A DNA stretch of 64,000 nucleotides from a virus, in the IMG/VR virus record IMGVR_UViG_3300033146_000946, positions 1-64,000 of that record. One strand, 5' to 3'. The notes beneath the pieces were generated by a model. The model saw nothing but the letters and a program-made list of their open reading frames with translations, searched no databases and had not been told where the DNA came from. Made by a program: the position numbers and the translations under genes. Shown piece by piece: positions 32,301 through 41,500 of this stretch. The stretch's first letter is position 1. The number at the start of each line of letters is the position of its first letter.

Positions 32301-34382
32301 CTTGGTAAACATATTGATTTATATAATTTTATAATGGAAGATATAAATGATGCAGAATATAATAAAAATATAGATGAACATGTAGATGAAACTTATAAAT
32401 ATGTTAAAAAAATAATTAGAAAAGCTAATTTAAATGATAATGATAAAGACTATTTAAAAGAATCATTAAAAGATATTCATAATACCTCTAATTTAAATAA
32501 TATAACTAAAGCTTATATTATGGGTAACTTATATGATGAGACTATGGATATTTCCCAGAATAATGATTATAATGATCAATTAGAAGAAAATTTAGATAAA
32601 TCGACTAAATATATTAATAAATTTATTAAGAAAAATAATTTAACATTTACACAACAATTAGCTGGATTAAATACATTAGATATTATTAATTCAGATACAT
32701 ATTTAAGTATTGAAGAAAAATTAAATCAACATGGAGTTATATATGATAATCTTTATAATATTGTATCCGAAAATTATTATTCTCAAGGATTATCAGCTAA
32801 TTTAAAAGAATCTACTGAATTTATGACAGAATTTATTAATGATCAAGAATTAAAATTTGATCAATATGATCAAGCATTAGATACATTAAAATCAGTTAAT
32901 TCAACTGAATATTTAACTGATGAAGAAAAATTAGTTCAACATGGTTATTTATATAAATATGTTAGTCAAGAAAATATAGAATATTTAACTGATGAAAGTG
33001 AAAATGAAGATACATATCCAATTGAAATTAAATCTACATTAAAAGATTCTAAAATTGATAATAAGGAAATAGTACAAGATATTATTCGAGAACAAAATGA
33101 TACTGTTCATAATAATATAATTGATAATTCACAAGAACGATTAGAACATTATAAAACTAATATAAATGAATCTTTATCTGATGATGTTAGAGATAAGAAA
33201 ATTATAGAATCAATTAATCAAGATATGAAAACATTAGAAAATACTAGAGATATTTCAACTCCTAATAACGATCTTAATAATCCTATTAAATCTGAAGTTA
33301 GTTCAAAATTAGAAGAAATTAAAACTATTGATTCTAATGCAGCAAATTATCCTTCTGAAGCAACTACTGTAAATTCAACTGAAAGTACAGCATTTAATAA
33401 AACAGAAAAACAAGCATTTGAAAATGCTAATAAAGCTGTAAAACAAAAACAACAATTAATAGAACATGCTGATAAAATAGTAAATGACATAAATGATATA
33501 ACAAATGATAAACCTAAATCTAGAAATAAATCTAATCCTTATGAAATTAATGATTTAGATGAATTAGAAATTGCAACAAAAGCAATTGATGAAAATTCAG
33601 CATATAAATTAAATACAACAGCTGAATATAAAACAGAAGAAAAAAATGCTTCTAATCTTAAAATAATTGATTATGTTGATATGGCAAATGGTGTTGACTC
33701 TGATTCTGGTAGACCTAATACTGAAAATGGTGCAGGTGCTAGTTCAGGTGGTGTTGGTGGTGTAAAACATGATAATACATATAAACATGATAAAACTTTT
33801 AGAGAATTTACAAATGTAGCTCCTACTTCATTTAAGAAAAGTGGAGTATTTTCCAAATATGCTGAAGTAGAATTAGATACAAATGCTAAAAAAGGTGAAA
33901 AATATATTGCAAAAGTAGAAGATAGTGCCGCTCTCAGAATAGCAGTAAAAGCACAAGATGTAAAATATAACTTTGGTGGTAAAGATTTAGAAAATAATAC
34001 TATAGATTGTTCAGGATTTGCTGTATATGTAAATAATCAATTAGCTATGGATCATGGTAAGGAAAGACGACCAATTCTTAAATCACATAATACTAGTGCT
34101 CAAGATTTATATAATTATTCAATAGAAACAAATAAACCTCAACCAGGAGATATGGCATTTTTATATAGTTCTAAACGTGGTAAAATTGGACATGTAGTTG
34201 TTTATATGGGTACAACTAAAGATGGTAAAGCTGTTGTTATGGATGCTAGAGGTGGTGGTAAACATAAAGTTTATACTCAGATATTAGAAGATATGCCTTC
34301 TTGGAGTAAACATTTATCAGGATGGAGAACATTAAAAGGACAAGTTAATAATACTAATATAGATCCAAAAGATTTATTATAA
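29307..34382 (+). CDS. giant tube-fold fusion with 70-residue repeats and NlpC/P60 peptidase
   Basis: Product 1691 residues. Residues about 85-155 carry the first half of the tube fold (QAKVFLGDIWVDDIVTIQYN, QSKEPIYGYASQNYDAVAAG, QIIGQGSMVIAFKEVGYLNV); the second half (VMNILITFGDM ... TLYLLNDIHFTSQ ... EVYEFFFRDI) follows only after an insertion, at about 332-390. Residues about 820-1240 are six helical repeats of exactly 70 residues. Residues about 1555-1680 form an NlpC/P60 cysteine peptidase: C1568 in NTIDCSGFAVYV, H1629 in GKIGHVVVYMG, and D1646 where a third polar residue is expected. It is probably a baseplate-proximal tube paralogue that carries a peptidoglycan-cutting domain for entry. 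The repeats may be a flexible arm. Confidence 0.85.
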   Translation: MSKTKDNVTYRGRNGKTKVGLDSERAKLHYDIRHPYTNSAVDKLKKEIHNALDHQFSVQSRGQLASPHKFDSRYNYETYKYDYYSGSQAKVFLGDIWVDDIVTIQYNIRQSKEPIYGYASQNYDAVAAGQIIGQGSMVIAFKEVGYLNVIKAYLDEQAAGVKLAIANIKNRSAGGDSDVYSTSDYSARVTGSFNPGLIRQSENIETVLDKLKNADLKVETSDSYVKAEYGVKGSTADKDIVAAKRIVTSNDQRKNLNNNVDFNSGHGNKIKDFEDASEVLEDVIWGDNNGKPFGLDQKKDGLLRADEFDYVKSKTGEFNGIKSARGNNYEDVMNILITFGDMSDKRAEHTLYLLNDIHFTSQNVIVSPTGEPIGEVYEFFFRDINKTINTSSININKIKFNVGVEEGFYLSQLEDVYNAINNKQSTVTIKLLTYYDGKKWNKLDVSFDPMLEPLGMPPLTIDPKLGKDKSLNNYVQQAISDYLSFSSDIDKSLNYEKLSLTAEILGINGVAEDGAMDVTGLDLTKTNGINMIAERQGEMGFNFIIVSPGSNPSLILDIIKREDFFTPSAPVLEKSTEGKAKTKQSEGKVHIGNMEGGLGETTRTEPDKVQITRDDSNPGTDEEGKPLTAKEIFETNGEDATYLDQKPNELLVASVIDGDTSNVIEDLHYDPLFNSFTYTTVDDTGAKSVNFVDVNKLDIDTMDTLITNAVDGDFDLSVAELEEVLTQSEEEYEQLKEYNKQHKKVNELIDETDPVIKEEVFDDPIFANSTYEVKEAAAAAVEEYETGNISYRELRHKLNKIGRVDRSQGRADDKIVHESYKDLRSTIRHAELTRQQEKDAIDALKSVTNTKYLNKDEKLSQHKDLYKFVMDDSQENEYNKSIDENVKKTYKYIKKVIRHSELTDFQESQMKNFLNIVEDSTLITNIQKANTLGILYDKIISTSNKNEYNNQIKENLSDSNEYLYNLIEKSDVPDNEKQNVIAAIKSINDTLYLSNEEKLGKHIDLYNFIMEDINDAEYNKNIDEHVDETYKYVKKIIRKANLNDNDKDYLKESLKDIHNTSNLNNITKAYIMGNLYDETMDISQNNDYNDQLEENLDKSTKYINKFIKKNNLTFTQQLAGLNTLDIINSDTYLSIEEKLNQHGVIYDNLYNIVSENYYSQGLSANLKESTEFMTEFINDQELKFDQYDQALDTLKSVNSTEYLTDEEKLVQHGYLYKYVSQENIEYLTDESENEDTYPIEIKSTLKDSKIDNKEIVQDIIREQNDTVHNNIIDNSQERLEHYKTNINESLSDDVRDKKIIESINQDMKTLENTRDISTPNNDLNNPIKSEVSSKLEEIKTIDSNAANYPSEATTVNSTESTAFNKTEKQAFENANKAVKQKQQLIEHADKIVNDINDITNDKPKSRNKSNPYEINDLDELEIATKAIDENSAYKLNTTAEYKTEEKNASNLKIIDYVDMANGVDSDSGRPNTENGAGASSGGVGGVKHDNTYKHDKTFREFTNVAPTSFKKSGVFSKYAEVELDTNAKKGEKYIAKVEDSAALRIAVKAQDVKYNFGGKDLENNTIDCSGFAVYVNNQLAMDHGKERRPILKSHNTSAQDLYNYSIETNKPQPGDMAFLYSSKRGKIGHVVVYMGTTKDGKAVVMDARGGGKHKVYTQILEDMPSWSKHLSGWRTLKGQVNNTNIDPKDLL
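31764..33023 (+). repeat. six in-frame repeats of exactly 210 bases (70 residues)
   Basis: Equivalent positions (the Y/N/T before the YIKKxI-type helix) fall at 31764, 31974, 32184, 32394, 32604 and 32814, all exactly 210 bases apart. Units 1 and 3 resemble each other (YLxxxEKLxxHxDLYxF, EYNKxIDExV), as do 2 and 4 (ITK/IQK-A-xxxGxLYD, YNxQxxENL), so a 140-residue AB unit appears to have been duplicated. Confidence 0.85.
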
Positions 34383-34387
34383 AAAAT

Positions 34388-34396
34388 ACTATACTA
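34388..34396 (+). promoter_or_regulatory. ACTATACTA promoter-like element upstream of 34436
   Basis: AAATACTATACTACATACAAACC begins right after the stop of the giant tube fusion, 48 bases before ATG 34436. Its leader shares ACCAT, ATTATC and TAGGAGGT with the one before 20395. Confidence 0.6.
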
Positions 34397-34435
34397 CATA
34401 CAAACCATAAATTATCAATAATAGGAGGTATAATT

Positions 34436-34738
34436 ATGGCAGTAACAAAAGAACAAATTGAAAAATGGAAAGCGGAGTTTGGTAAAATTTATAAGATAAC
34501 TCCTGTGTCAGATCTAGAAATAATCTATAAACCTTTATCTAGGAATGATTATATGGATATTATGTCAAAACAAATTGAAGGTTTGATTGAAGATCCTGAA
34601 ATTGAAACTGTTAAATTATGTATCTTAAATGATATAGATGAAAATGATCTTTATTCACGAGGTGGTATTGCTACTGTTGTGTATGAAGATATTATGAAAC
34701 GTTCTGGATTTACAATTGTAGAATCAGAAGAACTATAA
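34436..34738 (+). CDS. putative tail assembly chaperone 1
   Basis: The product has 100 residues; ATG 34436 follows TAGGAGGT. It is acidic and mixed alpha/beta, with ITPVSDLEIIYKPLSRNDYM near the N-terminus, a pattern (a predicted strand, then RPL-x-R-x-E/D-Y) usual in tail assembly chaperones that precede tape-measure genes. The second putative chaperone at 34969 has the parallel segment KEVIYRTLNITEINVINNIS. Many tailed phages make two such products by frameshift; here they are separate genes with a terminator between. Assignment rests on position, size and this weak pattern. Confidence 0.6.
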   Translation: MAVTKEQIEKWKAEFGKIYKITPVSDLEIIYKPLSRNDYMDIMSKQIEGLIEDPEIETVKLCILNDIDENDLYSRGGIATVVYEDIMKRSGFTIVESEEL

Positions 34739-34765
34739 TATTTATTTAATATTTTAACATATATT

Positions 34766-34796
34766 AAGGGAGAGTCTTTACTCTCCCTTTCTTTAT
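34766..34796 (+). terminator. rho-independent terminator between the two chaperone genes
   Basis: AAGGGAGAG (34766-34774) pairs with CTCTCCCTT (34781-34789) around TCTTTA, followed by TCTTTAT. Perfect 9-bp, GC-rich stem. It separates chaperone 1 from the giant-protein operon. Confidence 0.88.
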
Positions 34797-34845
34797 AAAC
34801 TATCATTTATTAAGAACTAATCTATTATATCTTTATATATATATT

Positions 34846-34875
34846 ATATAATCGCTGGCGCTCAGTTGGTTATAT
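34846..34875 (+). other. GC-loop hairpin in the 34739-34968 gap
   Basis: ATATAATC (34846-34853) pairs with GGTTATAT (34868-34875, one G-T pair); inside, GCTG pairs with CAGT (one G-T pair) around the loop GCGCT, leaving a single unpaired T. The loop and inner stem are the most GC-rich non-terminator bases in the gap. The string GCTCAGTTGGT resembles a tRNA D-arm, but no tRNA can be folded here. Possible structured RNA or hairpin recognition site. Confidence 0.5.
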
Positions 34876-34890
34876 CCAAAAAATAATTAA

Positions 34891-34907
34891 TGACAATACT
34901 ATTGTCA
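34891..34907. promoter_or_regulatory. perfect 17-base dyad, candidate operator
   Basis: TGACAATA-C-TATTGTCA is a perfect palindrome about a central C. Its size suits a dimeric repressor or activator site. It lies 62 bases before the start of chaperone 2, upstream of the palindromic promoter-like element. Confidence 0.5.
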
Positions 34908-34927
34908 AGAAAAATTTTAAAAAACTT

Positions 34928-34941
34928 TATAGTATACTATA
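34928..34941 (+). promoter_or_regulatory. palindromic promoter-like element before the giant-protein operon
   Basis: TATAGTATACTATA is a perfect 14-base palindrome and contains AGTATACTA, one mismatch from the repeated 9-mer. ATG 34969 lies 38 bases after the 9-mer start, with an AAGGAG site between. Confidence 0.5.
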
Positions 34942-34968
34942 TATAGTAAATTAGTATAAGGAGTTTAC

Positions 34969-35505
34969 ATGAATTTAACAAGACAAACCAAGTTATATAA
35001 ATCTACTTTTGATGATAAAGAAGTAATATATCGAACTTTAAATATAACTGAAATCAATGTTATTAATAATATATCTAATACTTATTATAAATATGATGTA
35101 GCATATGATCTAGCAGTAATTAATAAAGATGATGAAATCAATTATTTAATTAAACAACAAATTGGAAAAGATATTATTGAATCTTCAGCTTTATCTTTAT
35201 CTGACGATATGATATTATCTTTAACTGTTGATGGATTTAGAGAATCAGTTAAAAATGATTTTACTTTAACTCTAATTCCACAAATAATGAATGTATTAAA
35301 TGTTAATTTAGAATATCTACTATCTTTAACAATTGATGATTTAATTGAATTAACTGCTTTATGTGAAATTATGACTAATAAAAAAATATTTAAAGATATA
35401 GATATGCCAAAAGAAGATGTTGCAATTAAAAATGATAATCCACAATTTTTTCCAGAAGATGGAAAATCATTACAAGATAAAATGAAAGAACTAGAAGGTT
35501 TTTAA
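34969..35505 (+). CDS. putative tail assembly chaperone 2
   Basis: The product has 178 residues; ATG 34969 follows TAAGGAG. The N-terminal segment KEVIYRTLNITEINVINNIS is like the IIYKPLSRNDYM region of the preceding protein; the rest is a helical domain (LSDDMILSLTVDGFRESVKN, MNVLNVNLEYLLSLTIDDLI) ending in an acidic tail (DKMKELEGF). It sits directly before the first giant protein, overlapping it by one base, the normal place of the second tail chaperone. It is separated from chaperone 1 by 230 bases of noncoding DNA with a terminator, so programmed frameshifting cannot join them. Confidence 0.6.
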   Translation: MNLTRQTKLYKSTFDDKEVIYRTLNITEINVINNISNTYYKYDVAYDLAVINKDDEINYLIKQQIGKDIIESSALSLSDDMILSLTVDGFRESVKNDFTLTLIPQIMNVLNVNLEYLLSLTIDDLIELTALCEIMTNKKIFKDIDMPKEDVAIKNDNPQFFPEDGKSLQDKMKELEGF

Positions 35506-38500
35506 TGTCACACTATGATCCTTATCAGGATAATAACGATAGCTATTATAATCCGCAAAGTAATGTTAATAATAAAGAAAGTGTAGTTCATTCAATAGGC
35601 AGTGCTATTGGAGAAACTGCTAAATCTTTAGTTGGTCAATTAATTGTTCATACTGTTGTTAAATCTGTTGGAAAATTAGCAGGTCGAGGAATCGCAAATG
35701 CTCAACGTTCAAGAGCTACAATGAGATTAAAGCAGAAGAATTTATCATCTTCTCAAAGATCAATGTATCAACGATTATCAAAAGCGGAAACATTTACAGA
35801 TGTATTATCAGCTAGAAGTAAAACATTCGATAGGGTTAGAACTAACGCATGGCGACAAAAGTCAAAAAATATTTTAGAAAAACGTGAAAATGTTTATAAT
35901 AGATTAAAAACTAGAAATCCAATTGGAGCGGAAGCATATAAAGTTAAATCTGCTTTTAAAAATTCTGATACATTTATGGCTGTAGCTATGCATAATGTAG
36001 GTGAATCTATATTAGAAGGATCCATTATAGGATACGCTTACGATGCAGCTACTGGTCAATTAGGACATATGGGTGTAAGAGACGATCTATCTACTTGGAA
36101 TTTACCAGGACATGCTGTAAACTACGCTAAATATATGGTAAAAAATGCTGTTAACTTTGGAGTAATGGGAAATCTTGGTAATATTAAAAGATTTGGCCAA
36201 GCTGGTGCCGCAAATGTTGGTAAAAATTTCTTGAAACATAATAAAGGTTTTGAAGATGCAGTATTAGGATTTGCATCTAAAGTATCTAATGTTAGATATA
36301 AAGGTGCTATGAAACATGGTAGTGATACTGATTATAAAGCACAAGCATTTCAACATGAAATAAATGATAGTTTATTAAAGAAAGTAAAAGATAATGTTGG
36401 CGCAGCACTATCTACTTATACCGATACTATTGCTCCTATGATGCATGAATCATTACATAAACCATTTCAACGCAAACCTACAAAAACACCACAACCAACT
36501 GCTACTCAAAGTGCTGTCAAATTTCAAGATAAAGTTAAACATGGATTGGATCAAGTAAAAAATAGTTTTGAACATAAACGTAATGAGCGAGCAAATAGAT
36601 TATCAAAAGATGTAGATAAAGGTGGATTTGCTATTGCTGATGTTTTATCAGATATGGGTGCAAGATCTAATAATCAATCTGTATTAACTCAACATGGTAA
36701 TTCTAAACAAGCTATAGATGAAATGTTAATGAACCAAAAATCTAGTAGAGGATTTTTAGCTCAAATGTTTGGATTACAACAAACATCTTTAAAAGATACT
36801 TTAACAAAAGATAAAATAGCTGATATAGCTCATGGTATATCTAAATTTACTGATACAAAAGAAGAAATGTTAATTAGACAACTTGGTAATGTTAAAGTTG
36901 GAAATACATTTTTTAAAAAAGGTAAATTTAATGTAGATATGAATTATATGAATCCTCTAAATGTAGTAAAAAGAGGAATGGCTAATATACTTCAATCTAA
37001 TGCTAAAATGTTATATAAATTACCAATGGTTGGAAAATCATTATCATTGGGTGCTATTACTATGTCTGATACTATTCTTGGTACAGAATATAACGCTTTT
37101 TCTTTTAATAATACTGGTACTGGATTTGGATTTGTAGTAGGAACTAAAGGTGGTCCTAAACAAATAGATGATTTATTACGTGAACCTGGTATTTTAAAAC
37201 AAGGATCTAATACTAGTGGCGTTAATGTACATATGGTTAATGATAAATTATATGCTATAGATGGTGCAACTATTACTAAATTAGATTCATATAATGTAGC
37301 AATTAAAGAAACGAGTCCTGCATCTAAATCATTAAGTGAAATGAAAAAGCATGATATGGAAGAATATTTATATCAGAATGCTAAAAACACAGTACCAACA
37401 TCAAAAAGCGAAGCTATAGCAGCTTATGCTAATAATATTAAAAAACAACGAGATGGTTTAGGGTTTTTTGGAAAATTATCAGCTGCTGTATCATGGGATA
37501 AATTAAGTTCTAGTAATGCTATGCAAGGTTTAAAAGAAATCTTTAATATGAAGATTATGCCTAATGGACAAGTACATAGTGTAAAACAACAATTATATGA
37601 CCAAATGGTTGGATCATTTTATGGTAAAGATCCTATATTTAATAAACAAGAAATGATGTCTGTTGGTCGAACAATGTTAGAATCTACTGAACATCATTTA
37701 GCTAATGTTATAAATAGACCACATGTAATAAAACAATTAGCAGAACGTTCAAGTGGATTTATGAATAAAAATAATCTTGGATGGATGTGGGATGATACTG
37801 AATTTGTTCAATTATTACGAGAAGGACGAGCACCTAATGGTGTTATTGATAAAGATTTTTATAAAACATTTTTATCTGATGATGAATCTAAAGCATTATA
37901 TCATACAGTAATACAAAATCCTCGTCGAGCTAAAAAACATATAACACGAGATAGAGTTGGAGCTAGACCAGATTTAGATGCACTTACACAATTACGTACT
38001 AAATTTGCTATGAATGGTTTAGGTAAAGTCGAAGGTGTTGATAGAATGTTAAGTGGTGCAGATTTCTTACATAGACAAGGATTAATAAGTCATTCAGAAG
38101 CAACTGCTATGAAACTTCATGGTAAATTAAATACTATGTTTGCAAAATCTAAAACCTATTTTGGTGAATTAGATCCTGAAATAGTGGATTTAACAGAAAT
38201 GCAAAAATTGTTTAAAGGTAAAAAAGATGGTGTAATAATAAAACAAAATGAATTATTAGATTATGTTATGCAAGATGAAATGCGTAAACCATCTTTAGTT
38301 TATTCAAAAGCAAGATTAGCAGATACGTTATATAGAAATCCAGATGCACCTATGTTTGGATTAGCTCGCGATACAACTCAAGCGATAGGTATATCCTATA
38401 AAAGTGATTCTGATAAGAATATGGCTATGGGTTTAAAAGTATTAAATGTAGGAGCAAATAGAGTATCACATCTAGTATCTGATACATTTAATGCTGTTGG

Positions 38501-41500
38501 TATTGGTGGATTTGAATATGATAATTTCAGATATGGTACTGGTATGTCTGGTTCATTTAAATATCTTGCTAATACAGCTGGTAAAGTAGCAGCAGCAGCT
38601 TTTGCATATAAAGCTATTGATGCTGCAGTTGCATCAGCTCCAGTATTTGATCAAACTGGATTACAAGATGGTATAACAGGATTTTTAGCTGATAATGTAG
38701 CAACTACACATTTAATAGCATCTAAAGCATTAAATTTTACAGGTGTTGCAGGAGCAGGAAGGTATCTTGAAGGGTTAATGCCAGGATTTACATCATCTGC
38801 ACCAGGAGCATTGATTGGTGGTGCTCTTAGAATGGCTGGTGGACCAGGAGCTATGATTGGTGGTGCAATACATGGTGCTATTTGGAATCGAATGTTATCA
38901 GCATATATGCCAGATTTTACTAAAACATATGAACAATTACAAAAAGAATATTCAGGTGAAGAAGAAGTAGCTATTGTAGAAGGTAAAGGATGGTTATTAG
39001 GTACTACACCATTCCAAGGTAATAAAATAGTTGGTTATAAACCAAATTGGTATGTTGAAGCAAAATCAAGATGGAAAGCATCAGATACATTATATGGTTC
39101 TGAATTTAGAAAATTAATACATGAACCATTACCTGGAATAGGTGCTAATATTGGTGATATAATAGATCCATATTATATGGAACGAAAACATTTCTTCGAT
39201 AGGCCATATCCTGTTACTGGAGGATTTTTAGATGAAGTTCCAGTATTTGGTCCATTAATAGATGCTACGTTAGGAAAAATATTTAAACCTAAAAAATTAA
39301 TGCATCAGAAATTTTTAAATGGTGATTCATCAATTGAACATTCTGAAGTTACAGCTATGCCAGTTATACCAATGTCAGAACAATCAGTACATATGCGTAG
39401 TGCTTCACCAATGAAAACAACTAGTCGACATATTAGATCTAATTTTATGGGAGCATGGGTTTATCCAGGTGATCATGCTTCATCAGCACAAATGATAGCT
39501 GATGATTATATGGCAGGATTTGAAAATATGATGGGTTTAGTTGGTTTTGCTGGTGGTGTTGGTAGAACTAATTTAGTAGAACATGAACGTGTAGTTCCAA
39601 CATTAGAAACTGCTGGTAGAATGGCATCTATGACTAGAAGTTATAATGATATGGCATTGGGAGGAATAGGTACTTTATCTGAAGCAATGAGACGTTTTGT
39701 AGGTAAACCAGACCATAGAAAAGTCGGTGTTAATCCAATTCCAAATATGCTTCCAAACTTTCTACCAGGTAGATTTTTAACTGGTGATCCATATGAAAAA
39801 ATAATGAAAGGTGAATTAAGATTACCTGGTACTGCTTATGAAAGAACACATGATATTAATTATGCTATGCCAGGTCGTGCTTCAATGTTCGGTGGTAATT
39901 TAAAAGATATCGTTGCATATTTTACTGGACATAAATCACCATTATTAAAAGAAGAACATGATATATTGGAATATGGTACACATGCTCACGAAGCTATTCA
40001 AAATTGGCTTAAAGCTGAAAATATATTAATATCTGCTGAAAATTTAGTATATGATACAAGAAATAATGTGTCTGGTCATATTGATGGTGTAATTCGAGAT
40101 GGTACAGGTGGTGGTGGTAGAAGAGCTCTTGAAATAAAAACTATATCAGCTAAAGGTTTAAAGAAATTATCAGGACCAAAAAATCAACACGTTGGACAGT
40201 TAAATTTTTATCTTCATGAAATGAAGATGAAAAAAGGTACAATATTATATGTTAATAGAGATAATCCAGCTGAGTTTAAAGTATATGAAATTAATTATAA
40301 TCGAGATAGATATACAAAAGATTTACAAAAAATACATCAAGCTAGAAAAATAGCGTCTGGTATGATAGCACAATCTAAAACGGGTATATCTAAAGGTTTT
40401 AGTTATTCTTGGACAGATAGATTAAATATATTAGCTGACGTTGCGCCAGCATCAAAAGAATTCAAAGAAGCAAAGTGGATAGTTGAACAACAGATAAAAA
40501 ATGGAATGATGGATGAACGTGGAATGAACAAATATAGAAAAGCGTTAAAACATCGACAAGCTACTTTGAGAACTTATGAATTATATCCTACTAGATTTAG
40601 AGGACAAATATTATCACCTGATGCTGAATATAATAGACAAAATGAAAATTATAATATAAAAGCAGGAGCAGAATATAGTTTACCAGAAAGAATAGTTGGA
40701 GCAGTTTGGGAAGAATTTTTAAATACAAATACATTTTTAACTAATAAGTTTTTTGCATTTAAAGATCCATTAGAACATTATTCAGAATATCAAGTATACG
40801 GAAAAGAATATACACCATGGACTGATCCTTATGGTTCATTTGTAAAACCAAGAATAGATAGAGTATTAGGATCAACTGATCCTTTTAAAGGAGCAATAGC
40901 AGGTTCTATTGATGGAGCATATTTATTTGGTGGTAGTCCAATGGCAGCAGTTGGAGCATTTGTAGGTGCTGCTGTTGGTGGTGTTAATGGAATCATGAAA
41001 AGACAACAAAGATGGCTACCTGGAAATATTAAAACTGAAAGACAAATTAATGATTATTTTGATACGTTAGAATATTATAAAAATGAAAGAATGGCAACTT
41101 TGAGTTATGGTATGGAATATGATAGATATAAAAATGCAGCTAATGCTACATTCCATAGTTTAATACAAAATGAAAGTACGGATTATACTAATATATATAG
41201 ATCAGCTTATACGTCAGAAAAACCATATCTATCTGCCTGGTTAAATGAAACTAATCCTGAACGACAAGAAGAAATTTTAAAAATTGTTCCTGAACGATTA
41301 GGAAATGTGTTAGTTAGTCATTGGCAAAAAGAAGGATCAAAAGTTAATACTGAAGATCATATTGATAAAATGTCAGCAGGTTTATTACAAAAACATAATC
41401 CAGAATATGATATGAGAATGTTAGATCCAATGTTACGAACAGAAGATATTAAATTAAAAGCTATTAATAATGCTGGATTAAATGCTCATGATTTTGGATT

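Noticed and set aside
31764-33023. CRISPR-like array because of regular spacing
   Set aside because: The period is 210 bases, in frame and diverged at the DNA level; it is a protein repeat.
34840-34910. tRNA gene suggested by GCTCAGTTGGTTA
   Set aside because: No 7-bp acceptor stem, anticodon arm or GTTCGA-type T-arm can be formed with the flanking sequence; only the D-arm-like string is present.
34436-35505. Programmed -1 frameshift joining the two putative tail chaperones
   Set aside because: The genes are 230 bases apart with a terminator and several stops between them; no slippery heptamer near the first stop can reach the second frame.
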